Shown here: piece after piece, positions 25,018-33,814 of the stretch
Layout of the letters: each line of letters opens with the position of its first letter
How positions within the stretch are numbered: the first letter of the stretch is position 1
Assembly: GCA_020847355.1 (NCBI GenBank)
Contig: JADLCG010000149.1
Coordinates: 1 to 35,814 of the forward strand
DNA length: 35,814 nt
From: Anaerolineales bacterium
GTDB taxonomy: Bacteria; Chloroflexota; Anaerolineae; Anaerolineales; Villigracilaceae
Reading direction: 5' to 3'
Translations under genes and position numbers: made by a program
Notes under the pieces: model-generated
Told to the model about the DNA's origin: nothing
What the model saw: only the letters and a program-made list of their open reading frames with translations
Databases searched by the model: none

Positions 25018-25854
25018 TTTAACGAAATTGCCGCTTCGTAAATCGGCGATGGTTTGTTGTATCTCTGCGGTTGTGTTCATGACGAAAGGTCCATACGGCG
25101 CGATGGGCTCTTTGAATGGCGCGCCCGCCATGAGCATAAAGCGGACTCCCGCTTCGCTCTTAACTTCGAGTTGGTCGCCATCTGCGTTGAATGTAACCAT
25201 GCGGATGGATTCTACGGCTTCTCCCGAAAATTCTCCCGCGCCTTCAAAGACGTAAACGCGGACGGCATGTCCGCTGGGGATGGGGCAAATGAATCTCGAA
25301 GCGGGAGCCAACTTCACGTCCAGATAAAGAGGCGCGGCGGCGATTTCCGTCACGGGCCCGCTGGTTGCATCCATTTTTCCGGCAACGAGACGAATAGATG
25401 CGCCGTCTTTTTCCACAATAGGTATTGAAGATGATTTTATTTCTTGATAGCGCGGCGGACTCATTTTTTGCGCGGCGGGTAGGTTGACCCAAAGTTGAAA
25501 GCCGTAAATATTTCCGCCCGCGCTGCGGCGCGGCATTTCTTCGTGCAAGATTCCGCGCCCGGAAGTCATCCATTGCACATCGCCTGCGCCAATCGTGCCA
25601 GCGTTGCCCAAGCTATCGCGGTGACTGACTTCGCCGTCCAGCATGTAGGTGACGGTTTCAATGCCGCGATGCGGGTGCATGGGGAAGCCGCGCAGGGGAC
25701 CTTCCATAGGGTTGTTGAATGCGAAATGGTCGAAGAGTAAGAAGGGATCGTGTTGGTTGCTGACGTGCGGACCAAAAGACCGGCGAAGCAATACGCCTGC
25801 GCCTTCGATCACTAATTTAGGTTCGATAATTTGAGAGATAGTTATATTCTTCAT
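25015..25854 (-). CDS. Pirin family protein
   Basis: 279-residue bicupin of the pirin family, an iron-binding protein with quercetinase activity in some members. Metal ligands His60, His62, His104 and Glu106 are present (HPHRGIET and ILHEEMP motifs) and the second cupin keeps the family length. Residues 19-30 (AGVLLRRSFG) are typical. No Shine-Dalgarno is seen. Function in this organism is unknown. Confidence 0.92.
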   Translation of the reverse strand: MKNITISQIIEPKLVIEGAGVLLRRSFGPHVSNQHDPFLLFDHFAFNNPMEGPLRGFPMHPHRGIETVTYMLDGEVSHRDSLGNAGTIGAGDVQWMTSGRGILHEEMPRRSAGGNIYGFQLWVNLPAAQKMSPPRYQEIKSSSIPIVEKDGASIRLVAGKMDATSGPVTEIAAAPLYLDVKLAPASRFICPIPSGHAVRVYVFEGAGEFSGEAVESIRMVTFNADGDQLEVKSEAGVRFMLMAGAPFKEPIAPYGPFVMNTTAEIQQTIADLRSGNFVK

Positions 25855-25916
25855 GCAATGCAGATGCGCTTGCGCGGGTTGATATTACGTAAGAGTATTG
25901 TAAGCGCGGAAACGCT

Positions 25917-26513
25917 TTACTTTTGCAGGGGCCCGATCCAGGTTTCGGCAAAGGCGAGGAATGCCGAGCTTGAGAAGATGCCGTTTTCATCTTGCGCCAC
26001 TTTGATTTCGCCGAGCAGGTTTTGATTATTGAGTTTGATCGTTCCGTTTTGGCATGGGCAAATGGTGGTAGTTAGATCGTAGTGCGCTTCTCCGGCTGGG
26101 AAACCAGTCCAGATAATTTGTTTGCGATCTAACGGGTTTTTCCATTCCACCTCGATTTTTAGGTTTGGCGTTTGACAGAGGATTTGATATTCGTTTCCAT
26201 TGTAGGTATGGGTGATTTGCGCTTTGCTCAATGGCAAATTATGGACCGGAATTTCTTGAAATTCTGGAAAGTGCCGAGTTAGGTTTTCGATTAAGGTGCG
26301 CGCTAGCTGAGGGTTATCGGTGAAAACCGCTCCGAGATTGATTTCTGGCGCGGTTTCTGCCAGCCAGAGAATCAGGACGCGCCCAACTCCGGACGGACTA
26401 TCCGTGCAATGCCAATAGCTGGCGACGGCGATCCGTTCTTGGGTTTGGGGGTTGAATAAGGCGATGTTTGGGTTTTCGCCGCTGAAGAAAACGGGGCGTT
26501 TGGCTTCGATCAT
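25917..26513 (-). CDS. Hypothetical protein, soluble
   Basis: 198 residues, no membrane segment and no signal peptide. A modest AGGTAAAA site precedes the ATG. It is rich in Asn, Pro and aromatic residues. Residues 1-120 read as an alpha/beta part, with HCTDSPSGVGRVLILWL near the front. The rest looks like a beta-rich domain that contains CPC. I do not recognise a family. It follows the MFS gene by 60 nt on the same strand and may be co-expressed. A distant GNAT-like or 'tubulin-like' alternative cannot be supported from the sequence. Confidence 0.6.
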   Translation of the reverse strand: MIEAKRPVFFSGENPNIALFNPQTQERIAVASYWHCTDSPSGVGRVLILWLAETAPEINLGAVFTDNPQLARTLIENLTRHFPEFQEIPVHNLPLSKAQITHTYNGNEYQILCQTPNLKIEVEWKNPLDRKQIIWTGFPAGEAHYDLTTTICPCQNGTIKLNNQNLLGEIKVAQDENGIFSSSAFLAFAETWIGPLQK

Positions 26514-26573
26514 TTTTACCTGCCTGTGGGGGAATAGAATTTTTCAGAGTGGGGAATTTTAGAGAAGGCTGAA

Positions 26574-27815
26574 TCAGCCGTCGGTTAAGAGCGGGGCGAT
26601 TTTGATTTTGGAGAAGTTGTACAAGGCGAAGAGTCCGGTTGAACTGATCAGCCCGATCAATAAGCCGCCGATCCAGATGGCTTGTGGGAAGAAAGCGTCG
26701 TTGAGATAGCCGCCGAGGAGCGGCGCAAAGGTGCGCGCTAAGCCCCAGCCAAACCAATAGACGCTCATGTATCTGCCGCGTAAATGGGCGGGAGAAATAT
26801 CCGCCACGTATTTGCTGGCGGTTGGCACGATGGTGAGTTCGCCGAAAGTGAGGATGATCATGCTTAATAGAAAGCCCCAAAAATCGGTCATTAGCGCCAC
26901 ACTGCCTACGCCGATTGCGTAAAGCAACATGCCGACGGCGACGACGGGCAAGGTGTTGTATTTGCGCGTGATGCGCGTGACGGAGAATTGAACGAAGACG
27001 CACATGAGCGCGTTGGCGGTGGGTATCCAGCCGTAGAGCGCTTCGGTGACGTTATAGTTGGTCTTGGCGTACACGGGCATGAGGACCCAGATGAGAGTTG
27101 GGGCGGTGAGTCCTAAGCCGGTGAGGAGGACGAATGCCATGTAGCTTTGATCTTTGAGGATGTGGAGGTAACTGTTTTGATTGGCGTGAGTTTCTGCGTG
27201 AGGGCGCTCTTCGGCGGCGACTTGATGCGCGTGATGCAAAGTCTCTTTGGCTAAAATAAAAAGTAGCAAGCTGTAAATGAGAAAACCGCTGGTTGCCGCA
27301 TAAAAAGCGAGATTATATGAAACGGCGGCGAGAAAGCCGCCCAGCGCCGGACCAAGGGCGAACGCGGCATTGTGCGCGATGCGATTGATGGCATAACCGT
27401 CGGTGCGTTGTTCGCTGGGGAGCATATCTGCGAGCATGGCGTCCGCGCCGACTTGGTAAAGCGGGTTGGAAAGCCCAATCAGAATCATCAGCGTCATGAA
27501 TTCGGCGTAGGTGTTCGCTTTCATCAGGAAGAAATAAGCGGCGCCGGTCATGGCGAGGCTGAGAACCATTACCACTTTGCGCCCAATTTTATCGGCGAGC
27601 GTGCCGGCGAGGAGCGAAGAAAATAAACCGGTGGCGGCATTTGCAGAAATCAAAGCCGCCACGGCGCTGAGCGGCAGGCTTAACTTTTCGCTGACGTAGA
27701 TCAGGATGAAGGGCCAGACCATGCTTCCGCCAGCGGTGCTGATGACGATGCCCATAATCATCAGCCAATATTGGCGCGGATATTGATTGTAGAATAATTT
27801 TATTTTTGAGAACAT
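26574..27815 (-). CDS. MFS transporter, 12 helices
   Basis: 413-residue major facilitator superfamily transporter. The loop 2-3 motif A variant is LLAGTLADKIGRKVV. The two six-helix halves are joined by a charged cytoplasmic loop (near residues 190-210, with AEERPHAETHANQ). It resembles drug or metabolite exporters rather than sugar importers, but the substrate is not readable. The start codon follows ctlX by 12 nt, with no good ribosome site, so translation probably depends on that gene. Confidence 0.88.
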   Translation of the reverse strand: MFSKIKLFYNQYPRQYWLMIMGIVISTAGGSMVWPFILIYVSEKLSLPLSAVAALISANAATGLFSSLLAGTLADKIGRKVVMVLSLAMTGAAYFFLMKANTYAEFMTLMILIGLSNPLYQVGADAMLADMLPSEQRTDGYAINRIAHNAAFALGPALGGFLAAVSYNLAFYAATSGFLIYSLLLFILAKETLHHAHQVAAEERPHAETHANQNSYLHILKDQSYMAFVLLTGLGLTAPTLIWVLMPVYAKTNYNVTEALYGWIPTANALMCVFVQFSVTRITRKYNTLPVVAVGMLLYAIGVGSVALMTDFWGFLLSMIILTFGELTIVPTASKYVADISPAHLRGRYMSVYWFGWGLARTFAPLLGGYLNDAFFPQAIWIGGLLIGLISSTGLFALYNFSKIKIAPLLTDG

Positions 27816-27827
27816 GTTTGCAAAAAA

Positions 27828-28760
27828 TTAGGCTCTGGCTGTGAGGTGGATGCCGGCGAGCATACAGCGAACCGATCCGCCCGCCAACTCGATGGTGGGG
27901 ATGCTGACCGGCAGGATTTGCGCGCTACTTTCAATGACTTTGATTTGTTCCGCTTCCAAGGCGTTGAGTCCCCGCTGAGAGATGATCAGGAGGCGGTCTT
28001 TCGCGCCGGTGAGTTCGAGGGCGTTGCCGGAAAATTCTAGGATTTGGCTACGGCTGAGGTTGATGACTTGACGTCCGCTGTGCGTGAGGCGGGCTTGAAT
28101 TTCGTTTCTGCGCGCCGTGTTGGCGATTAAGTCCAAGCAAATCAGCGCGTATTCGGCGGCGACGCTCATCATTACATTGGTGTGATAGATGGCTTTGCCG
28201 CATTCGTCCATTGCGTCGAAAGCCATTGGTTCATAACCAAACGTGGTGCAGAATCTTTCCAGAATGATTGGGTCGGCGCGATTGGAGCGGCTGACGTATG
28301 CCAGGCGCTCAACATGATCAAAAACCATTGCGCCGGTGCCTTCCAGAAAGAGATCGTCATATTCCAGCCCGGAATAATCAATGACTTCTTGCACGCGGTA
28401 TTCTTTTTTTAGCATTTCAATAATGTCGGCGCGGCGTTCGTTGCGGCGATTGGGCGAATACATTGGGTAGAGCGCCACGCGTCCGCCGTGATGTGTCGAG
28501 AACCAATTATTTGGGAAAACCGAATCCGGCGTGTTCTTTTCGCCGAAATCGTCAAAGACGTGAACTTTGACGCCGTGCGCGGTTAGCTCTTCGACTACTC
28601 GATCAAATTCGTCTCGCGCTTGCTGGGCAATCGTTTCGGGAGGAAGTTCGGTTTTTGCAAGTTGAAAAGCGTTGTCCGCCGCTGTTTGCGGGTTGGATCG
28701 GAATTGATGCGGGCGAATCATCACGACTGAAGCCGGGGATTGCACGTGCTGATAATTCAT
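27828..28760 (-). CDS. ctlX: Arginine-deiminase-like hydrolase CtlX
   Basis: 310-residue member of the guanidino-group-modifying (arginine deiminase / amidinotransferase) fold, most like the citrulline-utilisation hydrolase CtlX. Visible catalytic residues are Glu140 in LEGTGAMVFD, His193 in YHTNVMM and nucleophile Cys299 in GGSVRCMLAGIH. Asp/Asn residues in FPNNWFSTH complete the usual active-site loop. Family enzymes act on citrulline or related ureido or guanidino groups. The gene leads a set with the MFS transporter. A promoter with TTGACT and TACAAT lies upstream. Confidence 0.85.
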   Translation of the reverse strand: MNYQHVQSPASVVMIRPHQFRSNPQTAADNAFQLAKTELPPETIAQQARDEFDRVVEELTAHGVKVHVFDDFGEKNTPDSVFPNNWFSTHHGGRVALYPMYSPNRRNERRADIIEMLKKEYRVQEVIDYSGLEYDDLFLEGTGAMVFDHVERLAYVSRSNRADPIILERFCTTFGYEPMAFDAMDECGKAIYHTNVMMSVAAEYALICLDLIANTARRNEIQARLTHSGRQVINLSRSQILEFSGNALELTGAKDRLLIISQRGLNALEAEQIKVIESSAQILPVSIPTIELAGGSVRCMLAGIHLTARA

Positions 28761-28789
28761 GGAATCTCCAAAGATATAACTCTATGGGG

Positions 28790-28817
28790 ATTGTAACAGG
28801 GGAGCGTTAAAAGTCAA
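28790..28817 (-). promoter_or_regulatory. ctlX promoter
   Basis: Minus strand TTGACT, 16-nt spacer, TACAAT. Expected start of the mRNA about 25 nt before the ctlX ATG. The 195-nt gap it lies in holds no gene and no strong terminator for the UroD-like gene. Confidence 0.7.
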
Positions 28818-28956
28818 AACCTCTTTATGCGAGCGTTTGAGCTTCTTGAAGTTTAATCTGAGGATAAATAAAGCTTTCGAGAAACCAGCCGGAGCGGTGG
28901 AAAAAAATAATGAAGTTGTTTTTGGTCAAGCCGCCCTGAGAAAACTATGCAAGCGT

Positions 28957-30138
28957 TTAATATTTCCCGATTTCTTCCGCTAAAGGCGTAAGCAGTTCCA
29001 ATTTCCAGGGTTCGACGTGCGGCGCAATTGAACAGGCGGAACTGAGGATGTATCCGCCGCCCGGTTTGCCGATTTCGATTCGTTCGCTGGCTTCGGCGAT
29101 GACCTGCTCTTTTTCAGCGTATTCCAAGATCGAGACGGAGTTCATATTTCCCTTAAGAAAGAGCCGCTGACCGACTCCGTTTTTTGCATCCGCTAAATCC
29201 ACGTTGCCGAGCGGGTGCGGGTCAAGCGTGTCAATTCCTTGTGTGCCGGTCTGCTCCAGCAATTCAAGGCGGTCGCCGATCTTCCCGCAAGTGTGCGTGT
29301 AAACTGGCACGCCGCACGCTTTGACCGCTTCGGTGACGCGGCGCTCATAAGGCAAAACATATTCTGCATACATTTTAGGGGAAATGAATCCGCCGCCGGC
29401 AAATGCGGAGGAGATTAATACCGCGTCTACCCCGTGCCGAGCCTGTGCCTGCGCCCAAACAATTACCGCATCTGTGAGCCGCTCTAAAAGCGCTTTGACC
29501 TTTTCTTTTTCTTTTACCAGTCCGATGATTGCGTTTTGATAGCCAATTAATTCAAGGTAATGCGTGAAGGGCGAAAAAACTTCCCCGTGAATAGAAATTT
29601 CGCCGTTGGTTTTAGCGCGGACAAAATCAATGGTATCGAAGAAATAATCTGGCGGTTCGCTTAATAAACCATCGTCTGGTTTGCCTTCCAACCAAGGGAT
29701 GTGATACGTGTTCCACAGATAGCCGACAAATTGATCCACTGAGCCAATTCGTTCGGGGTCGAGCGTTTTCAAATCGGCGCGCGGCGTTAATTCCGGACGG
29801 GCAGAGTAAACGTATAAGGCGTTGTCGTCCCAAGGAATTAAGGTCACATGCCCGTTACGCCAAGTGACGACTTCGCCTTTTTTGGTTTCTTCAATTTTTT
29901 GAATTTGATTGAGGAGATCGCGCGGACGACCCGGCAGATTGATTAAAATCCCGTCAAATTGATAACGCTTTTGCATTCGCACCAACGCTTCGGCGAAACC
30001 TTCGCTGGTGAACCAAATTTCGTGCGGCTTTAGCCCGGCATTGAGAAAATAATGTCCTAATGCCAATTGAGACATGACGGGCACGCGGTCTGCCGTTGCG
30101 TGGCGCATGGCAAGCGCCGTCCGTTCGCGCCCGTTCAT
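28957..30138 (-). CDS. UroD-family protein, probably a zinc methyltransferase type
   Basis: 393 residues with the uroporphyrinogen-decarboxylase fold. The haem enzyme's N-terminal MRQAGR-type motif is missing, so this is unlikely to be HemE. His282 and Cys284 in HTCGKIGDRLE, with Cys369 in SSACSIAP, match the H-x-C...C zinc set of UroD-like methyltransferases (MtaA/CmuA type), which move methyl groups between corrinoid proteins and thiols. No corrinoid protein gene is nearby. It is the last gene of the sugar-transport operon, 5 nt after the second permease. UroD-like proteins beside such transporters also appear elsewhere and their role is not settled. Residual doubt concerns function, not fold. 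Confidence 0.88.
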   Translation of the reverse strand: MNGRERTALAMRHATADRVPVMSQLALGHYFLNAGLKPHEIWFTSEGFAEALVRMQKRYQFDGILINLPGRPRDLLNQIQKIEETKKGEVVTWRNGHVTLIPWDDNALYVYSARPELTPRADLKTLDPERIGSVDQFVGYLWNTYHIPWLEGKPDDGLLSEPPDYFFDTIDFVRAKTNGEISIHGEVFSPFTHYLELIGYQNAIIGLVKEKEKVKALLERLTDAVIVWAQAQARHGVDAVLISSAFAGGGFISPKMYAEYVLPYERRVTEAVKACGVPVYTHTCGKIGDRLELLEQTGTQGIDTLDPHPLGNVDLADAKNGVGQRLFLKGNMNSVSILEYAEKEQVIAEASERIEIGKPGGGYILSSACSIAPHVEPWKLELLTPLAEEIGKY

Positions 30139-30143
30139 TGGAT

Positions 30144-30971
30144 TTAGCCTTTGATCGCTCCAGCCGTGAGACCTTTGATGAATTCACGTGCCAGCAGAAT
30201 GTATAAAATTAACAGAGGAATAGCCGCCAACGAAAGGACTGCAAGCGCGCGCGTCCAATCGGTGTGATATTGACCAAATAATAGCGAAACGCCCAGCGCA
30301 ACAGTGCGCGCGCTTTCTTGACGAATGAAAACCAGCGGGAACCAGAAATCGTTCCAGATTTTGATCATGTTGAAGATGGCGACAGTCGCCAGCGCGGGGC
30401 GCATCAGCGGAAGAACAACGCGGCTGTAAACCTGCCATTCGGAGGCGCCGTCCACCTTTGCGGCGTCGAACATTTCATTAGGCAATTCTTTGATGAAAGC
30501 GGTCAATACAAAAGTGGCGATTGGCATACCCATCGCCACGTATACGGGGATGAGACTCCAGATGGTGTTTTGTAAATTCAAGGCGATGATCAAACGCATT
30601 AGGTCAATTGTCCCTAAGCGGATTGGGATCATCAAGCCGGCGATGAAAAAGACATAAAGAAAGTTGGAGACCCGCGATTTCCATTTGGCGAGGGCGTAAG
30701 CCGCCATCGAACCGATGAAGAGAATTAGCGTCAGCGAAAGAATGGTGACGATCAGCGAGTTTGTAAAATATAAGCCAAAGTGACCGGCTTTCCAAACTTC
30801 AATGTAGCCGTCCAATGTAAAGTTTTTAGGCAGTCCGAACGGGTCTGCGAAAATTTCATTTTGCGGTTTGAAGGAATTGACGATGAGCGTCCAGAGCGGA
30901 AAGAGAACAATGATCGTCCAGACGGTTAAGACGATGTAAGTTAACGCGCGGTTGAATTTAGTTCGTAACAT
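30144..30971 (-). CDS. Sugar ABC transporter permease (MalG-like)
   Basis: 275-residue permease of the carbohydrate-uptake type 1 family. Six predicted helices. The EAA coupling loop for the ATPase is at 169-190 (DAAKVDGASEWQVY...P). It pairs with the neighbouring permease to make the channel. The ATG has an AGGAG site and the gap to the partner is 11 nt. Confidence 0.93.
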   Translation of the reverse strand: MLRTKFNRALTYIVLTVWTIIVLFPLWTLIVNSFKPQNEIFADPFGLPKNFTLDGYIEVWKAGHFGLYFTNSLIVTILSLTLILFIGSMAAYALAKWKSRVSNFLYVFFIAGLMIPIRLGTIDLMRLIIALNLQNTIWSLIPVYVAMGMPIATFVLTAFIKELPNEMFDAAKVDGASEWQVYSRVVLPLMRPALATVAIFNMIKIWNDFWFPLVFIRQESARTVALGVSLLFGQYHTDWTRALAVLSLAAIPLLILYILLAREFIKGLTAGAIKG

Positions 30972-30982
30972 GGCAGGCGCTC

Positions 30983-31945
30983 CTATTTCGTTTCGTCTGC
31001 ATTACGGCGCGAAAGGTAAAGCCAGAGCAATACGCCGGACATTAAGATGATAAAAGTGATGGTGGCAATGGTTGCGCCCATGCCCATATTGGGAATACCG
31101 GTTGGGTGTTCGCCTGCGATGCCCGTGCGGTAGAAGAGCGTGGCGAGCAAGTCGGTTGAATAAGCCGGTTCGCCTTTTGCGCCTGCCATCGCATAGATCA
31201 CGTCGAAGGCGTTGAAGTTATCCACAAAGGTCAGGATGGCGATAATGCCGAGCACCGGTTGAATGAGCGGAAATTTGATCTTCCAGAAAATTTCCCACTC
31301 GGAAGCGCCGTCAATGCTGGCGGCTTCGAGCAATTCTTCGGAAATGCCGGTTAGTCCGGCGAGGAACATAACGGTCGGCATACCGATCCATTGCCAAACT
31401 GAAGTTAAGGCGATGATGGGCAAGGCTAAATTTTCTCGGCCGAGCCAGGGCAAAGCCCACTGCTCCAAACCAATGCCCACTAAAACTTGATTAACCGCGC
31501 CCCAATTGGGGTTGAGGATTAAGGTCCAAAGAAAGCCAACCACCAGCACCGAAAGCGTGGTTGGGGTAAAGATCAGCGTGCGGAAGAAATTTCGGCCCTT
31601 GAAATCTGAAGATAGAAGGTTGGCAAATAATAAGCCCAAACTGTTTTGGACGATCATGTGAATTGCAAAAAAGATGCAGGTGTTCGTAACGGCGTTGAAA
31701 AATTTTTCGCGCCATAGCGGAACGGTGAATAGATCAATATAATTTTGAAAGCCAATGAATTCGGTTGGGTTGTACCCTTTCCCCGTGTAGAGACTGAGAC
31801 GCAATGAGTCAAAGAGGGGACCCGCCATGAAGACGAGGTAAACCAATAGAGCTGGGAGTAGAAATAGGACCCAGGTGAGTGTGCGCTGATTTTCGGTATT
31901 TAACAATCCTGGCTTTTGATTTTTTGAAAGGTTTGCTTGACTCAT
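30983..31945 (-). CDS. Sugar ABC transporter permease (MalF-like)
   Basis: 320-residue permease of the same family. The ATG at 31945 is used (GAGGA 8 nt ahead) and not a TTG one codon before. A 20-residue hydrophilic start precedes about six helices. The EAA loop is at 207-228 (LEAASIDGASEWEIFWKIKFP). It precedes the second permease and follows the binding-protein gene across a hairpin. No ATPase gene for this pair lies in the window, so a shared ATPase is presumed. Confidence 0.93.
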   Translation of the reverse strand: MSQANLSKNQKPGLLNTENQRTLTWVLFLLPALLVYLVFMAGPLFDSLRLSLYTGKGYNPTEFIGFQNYIDLFTVPLWREKFFNAVTNTCIFFAIHMIVQNSLGLLFANLLSSDFKGRNFFRTLIFTPTTLSVLVVGFLWTLILNPNWGAVNQVLVGIGLEQWALPWLGRENLALPIIALTSVWQWIGMPTVMFLAGLTGISEELLEAASIDGASEWEIFWKIKFPLIQPVLGIIAILTFVDNFNAFDVIYAMAGAKGEPAYSTDLLATLFYRTGIAGEHPTGIPNMGMGATIATITFIILMSGVLLWLYLSRRNADETK

Positions 31946-31966
31946 CAACTTTCCTCATTCAATAAA

Positions 31967-31998
31967 TTGGCAGGGATGGCGTGCGCCATCCCTGCCAA
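31967..31998 (-). other. Intercistronic hairpin between binding protein and first permease
   Basis: A perfect 14-bp inverted repeat (TTGGCAGGGATGGC / GCCATCCCTGCCAA) with a 4-nt loop. On the minus strand the following bases are TTATTGAATGAG, without a real T-run, and the operon goes on. This is the expected place for a structure that keeps the binding-protein mRNA stable and lowers the permease part, as in malE-malF of enterics. Confidence 0.75.
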
Positions 31999-32012
31999 TT
32001 ATATTCTATAAA

Positions 32013-33296
32013 CTATTTACACTTTGAAGCGGGTCCGTACCAGTCGGCGACGTCTGCGTTGAAGGCGTTCGCGGCTTCTTCAGGAGTTTTCTCGCCCTTT
32101 AACACGGAAATTACATTGTTATTGAGAGAGGTGTAAGCGTTCACTTTGTCGGTGGGCGCATCCATCAATTTTTCCCAAACGAAGCGGATATCCACGCCTT
32201 TGGCTTGCTTATTGAAGTTCATGAAGTCATTGGCGATCGGGTCGGTCAGGCTCGGAATTTCGTTGGTCATCGGGAAGAAGCCGGGGAGGTTGTTACCGAT
32301 GAGCGCGGCGAATTCAGGCGTTTCCAGCCAAGCGAGGAAGGTCTTGGCGGCGTCTAAATTCTTGGAAGCGGCATTCGCGCCAATAGCGGCATCCACGTGG
32401 AAGGAAACGTAGGTGTCTTTGCCTTTGAGGGCTGGGGGATAGAACACGCCCCATTGGAAGGCGGTGGCGTCTTTCTTGATCTGACCGATGCTCCAAGAAC
32501 CGTCGAAGAACATGGCGGCTTTGCCTTGCGCAAAGAGTTGTTCGGCGTCCGCATAGCTGGTGGCTTCAAAGCCGGCGGGGAGGTAGGGTTTCAAATCAGC
32601 CATTTGTTGGAACGCGGCGACGATCTCAGGATCGTTGAAACAGCGGTCGCCGTTTAAGTAAGCCATACGGCCGTCATAACCGCCGACGTCGCTGGGGAGC
32701 AATTGCATCATCACAACTTCGTTGATATCCCAGGCGTCTTTGGTGCCGTTAGCGAAAGGAGTCACGCCGGCGTCTAACAATTTCTGGGAGGCGGCCATCA
32801 AATCTTCCCATGAAGTGGGGACTTCGATGCCGTTCGCGGCGAAGAGGTCTTTGTTGTAGAAAATGCCGTGTGAAACTGCGGCAATCGGAACTGCATAAGG
32901 TTCGCCGGAGTCGGTTGCCCACGGAGCGCGCGCGCCTGCGCTGAAGGTGTCGTTGATGCCGGGGAGGTCCTTCAGCGAAGCGATGTAGCCAGCGTCAAAT
33001 AATTCGCGTCCAACGCCGAAAGAGCGGACGAAGAATAAATCGGGACCAGTGCCAGTTTCCAGTTGGGAGCGGAGCGTGGCGTTGTAGTCTGGGGGGTTGG
33101 TCGGGTCAAATTTAACAGTGATGTTGGGATATTTCGCGTGGAAGGCGGTGGTGATGGCTTCCCAAGCGGCAACATCGTCTGTGCGCCAGGAACCGAGCGT
33201 GAGGGTTACGTCTTTCGGCGCGGGCGTTCCGCAGGCGGTCAAAACGAGGCTTGCCAAGATCAAAATGGAGAGAACAACGAACAATTTTTTTTGCAT
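32013..33296 (-). CDS. Sugar ABC transporter substrate-binding lipoprotein (family 1)
   Basis: 427-residue extracellular binding protein of the maltose/sugar type (SBP_bac_1). The signal peptide ends in a lipobox (LVLTAC) with Cys22. The mature protein has the family's N-terminal LTLGSWRTDDVAAWE block and a C-terminal VWEKLMDAPTDKVNAY region with the typical ILKGEKTPEEA-like helix (SVLKGEKTPEEAANAF). Start supported by AAAAGGAAAAG. It is the first gene of the operon with the two permeases and the UroD-like gene. The sugar is unknown. Confidence 0.94.
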   Translation of the reverse strand: MQKKLFVVLSILILASLVLTACGTPAPKDVTLTLGSWRTDDVAAWEAITTAFHAKYPNITVKFDPTNPPDYNATLRSQLETGTGPDLFFVRSFGVGRELFDAGYIASLKDLPGINDTFSAGARAPWATDSGEPYAVPIAAVSHGIFYNKDLFAANGIEVPTSWEDLMAASQKLLDAGVTPFANGTKDAWDINEVVMMQLLPSDVGGYDGRMAYLNGDRCFNDPEIVAAFQQMADLKPYLPAGFEATSYADAEQLFAQGKAAMFFDGSWSIGQIKKDATAFQWGVFYPPALKGKDTYVSFHVDAAIGANAASKNLDAAKTFLAWLETPEFAALIGNNLPGFFPMTNEIPSLTDPIANDFMNFNKQAKGVDIRFVWEKLMDAPTDKVNAYTSLNNNVISVLKGEKTPEEAANAFNADVADWYGPASKCK

Positions 33297-33395
33297 TTTT
33301 CTTTTCCTTTTATGATTTGAAACAATTCAAACAAACCGGCGATTGATGATTTACTTTGATTTCTTTTCTTCTACTCCTTTCTCACTGCTAATTTA

Positions 33396-33424
33396 AGTAT
33401 CAGGATTTTTCTGCGTCCTGTCAA
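33396..33424 (-). promoter_or_regulatory. Promoter of the sugar-transport operon
   Basis: Minus strand TTGACA, 17-nt spacer, GATACT (4/6). The mRNA would begin about 95 nt before the binding-protein start, leaving a short pyrimidine-poor leader that carries the AAGGAAAAG ribosome site. Confidence 0.65.
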
Positions 33425-33437
33425 CTTACGGTTTTAG

Positions 33438-33534
33438 AACGAGCGCGCGAAGCTTGTTTGGCGATAACTCATGCTGAACTTTTGTCCGCTATTTGATTTC
33501 TGAGAGTTTGTGGAATTGAAAAGCCGCGCTCGTT
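33438..33534 (-). repeat. Long-range inverted repeat AACGAGCGCG / CGCGCTCGTT
   Basis: Two 10-nt arms (33438-33447 and 33525-33534) that would pair perfectly, with about 77 nt between them. They lie at the 3' side of the unassigned region, 14 nt before the sugar-operon -35 box. They could close the base of a structured RNA, but no T-run follows. Confidence 0.45.
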
Positions 33535-33770
33535 TCGAGGCGGTTGTTGACCGAGGCGTTCGCTCTTGAATCGATCGAAGCCTGTTCGGGCGAAGTAGTT
33601 GTGTCTTTTTCCAAAGGGGAAATAGCCGCGCTTGTTTGACGCGCAAAAAGGGCTTGAAGGGCGTAATTACAGTTCTTTCGACCAACTTGCTGATGGGTTG
33701 TTCTTTGCATGAAATCGCTTTCATAAACCTGTGAGTAGGGTAGAACCACTTAGCAACTTTGTAAATTCAC

Positions 33771-33796
33771 TGTACAAACAAAGTCATTGTACAAAC
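33771..33796 (-). promoter_or_regulatory. Tandem TGTACAAAC operator-like sites
   Basis: TGTACAAAC occurs twice (33771-33779 and 33788-33796) at a 17-bp pitch, about 1.6 helical turns. The second copy overlaps the -10 box of the adjacent promoter and the first lies near the expected +1. TGTACA is itself palindromic. This layout is that of a repressor site, but the regulator is unknown. Confidence 0.5.
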
Positions 33797-33814
33797 TTTC
33801 ATAACAAGAGTCAA
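33786..33814 (-). promoter_or_regulatory. Strong promoter with no assigned gene
   Basis: Minus strand TTGACT, exactly 17 nt, TACAAT. It lies 67 nt past the pnp terminator and would read across the unassigned 300-nt region towards the sugar operon. This box pair is identical to that of ctlX in both hexamers. Confidence 0.7.

Noticed and set aside
28957-30138. HemE (haem pathway uroporphyrinogen decarboxylase)
   Set aside because: The haem enzyme's N-terminal motif is missing and a zinc-type H-x-C...C set is present; the neighbours are transport genes, not haem genes.
33434-33749. Two overlapping minus-strand frames (96 and 86 codons) in the gap beside pnp
   Set aside because: Neither has a clear ribosome site or a recognisable domain, and both are open at once, so they are not listed as genes. 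The one from about 33711 stays possible and is given as a check.
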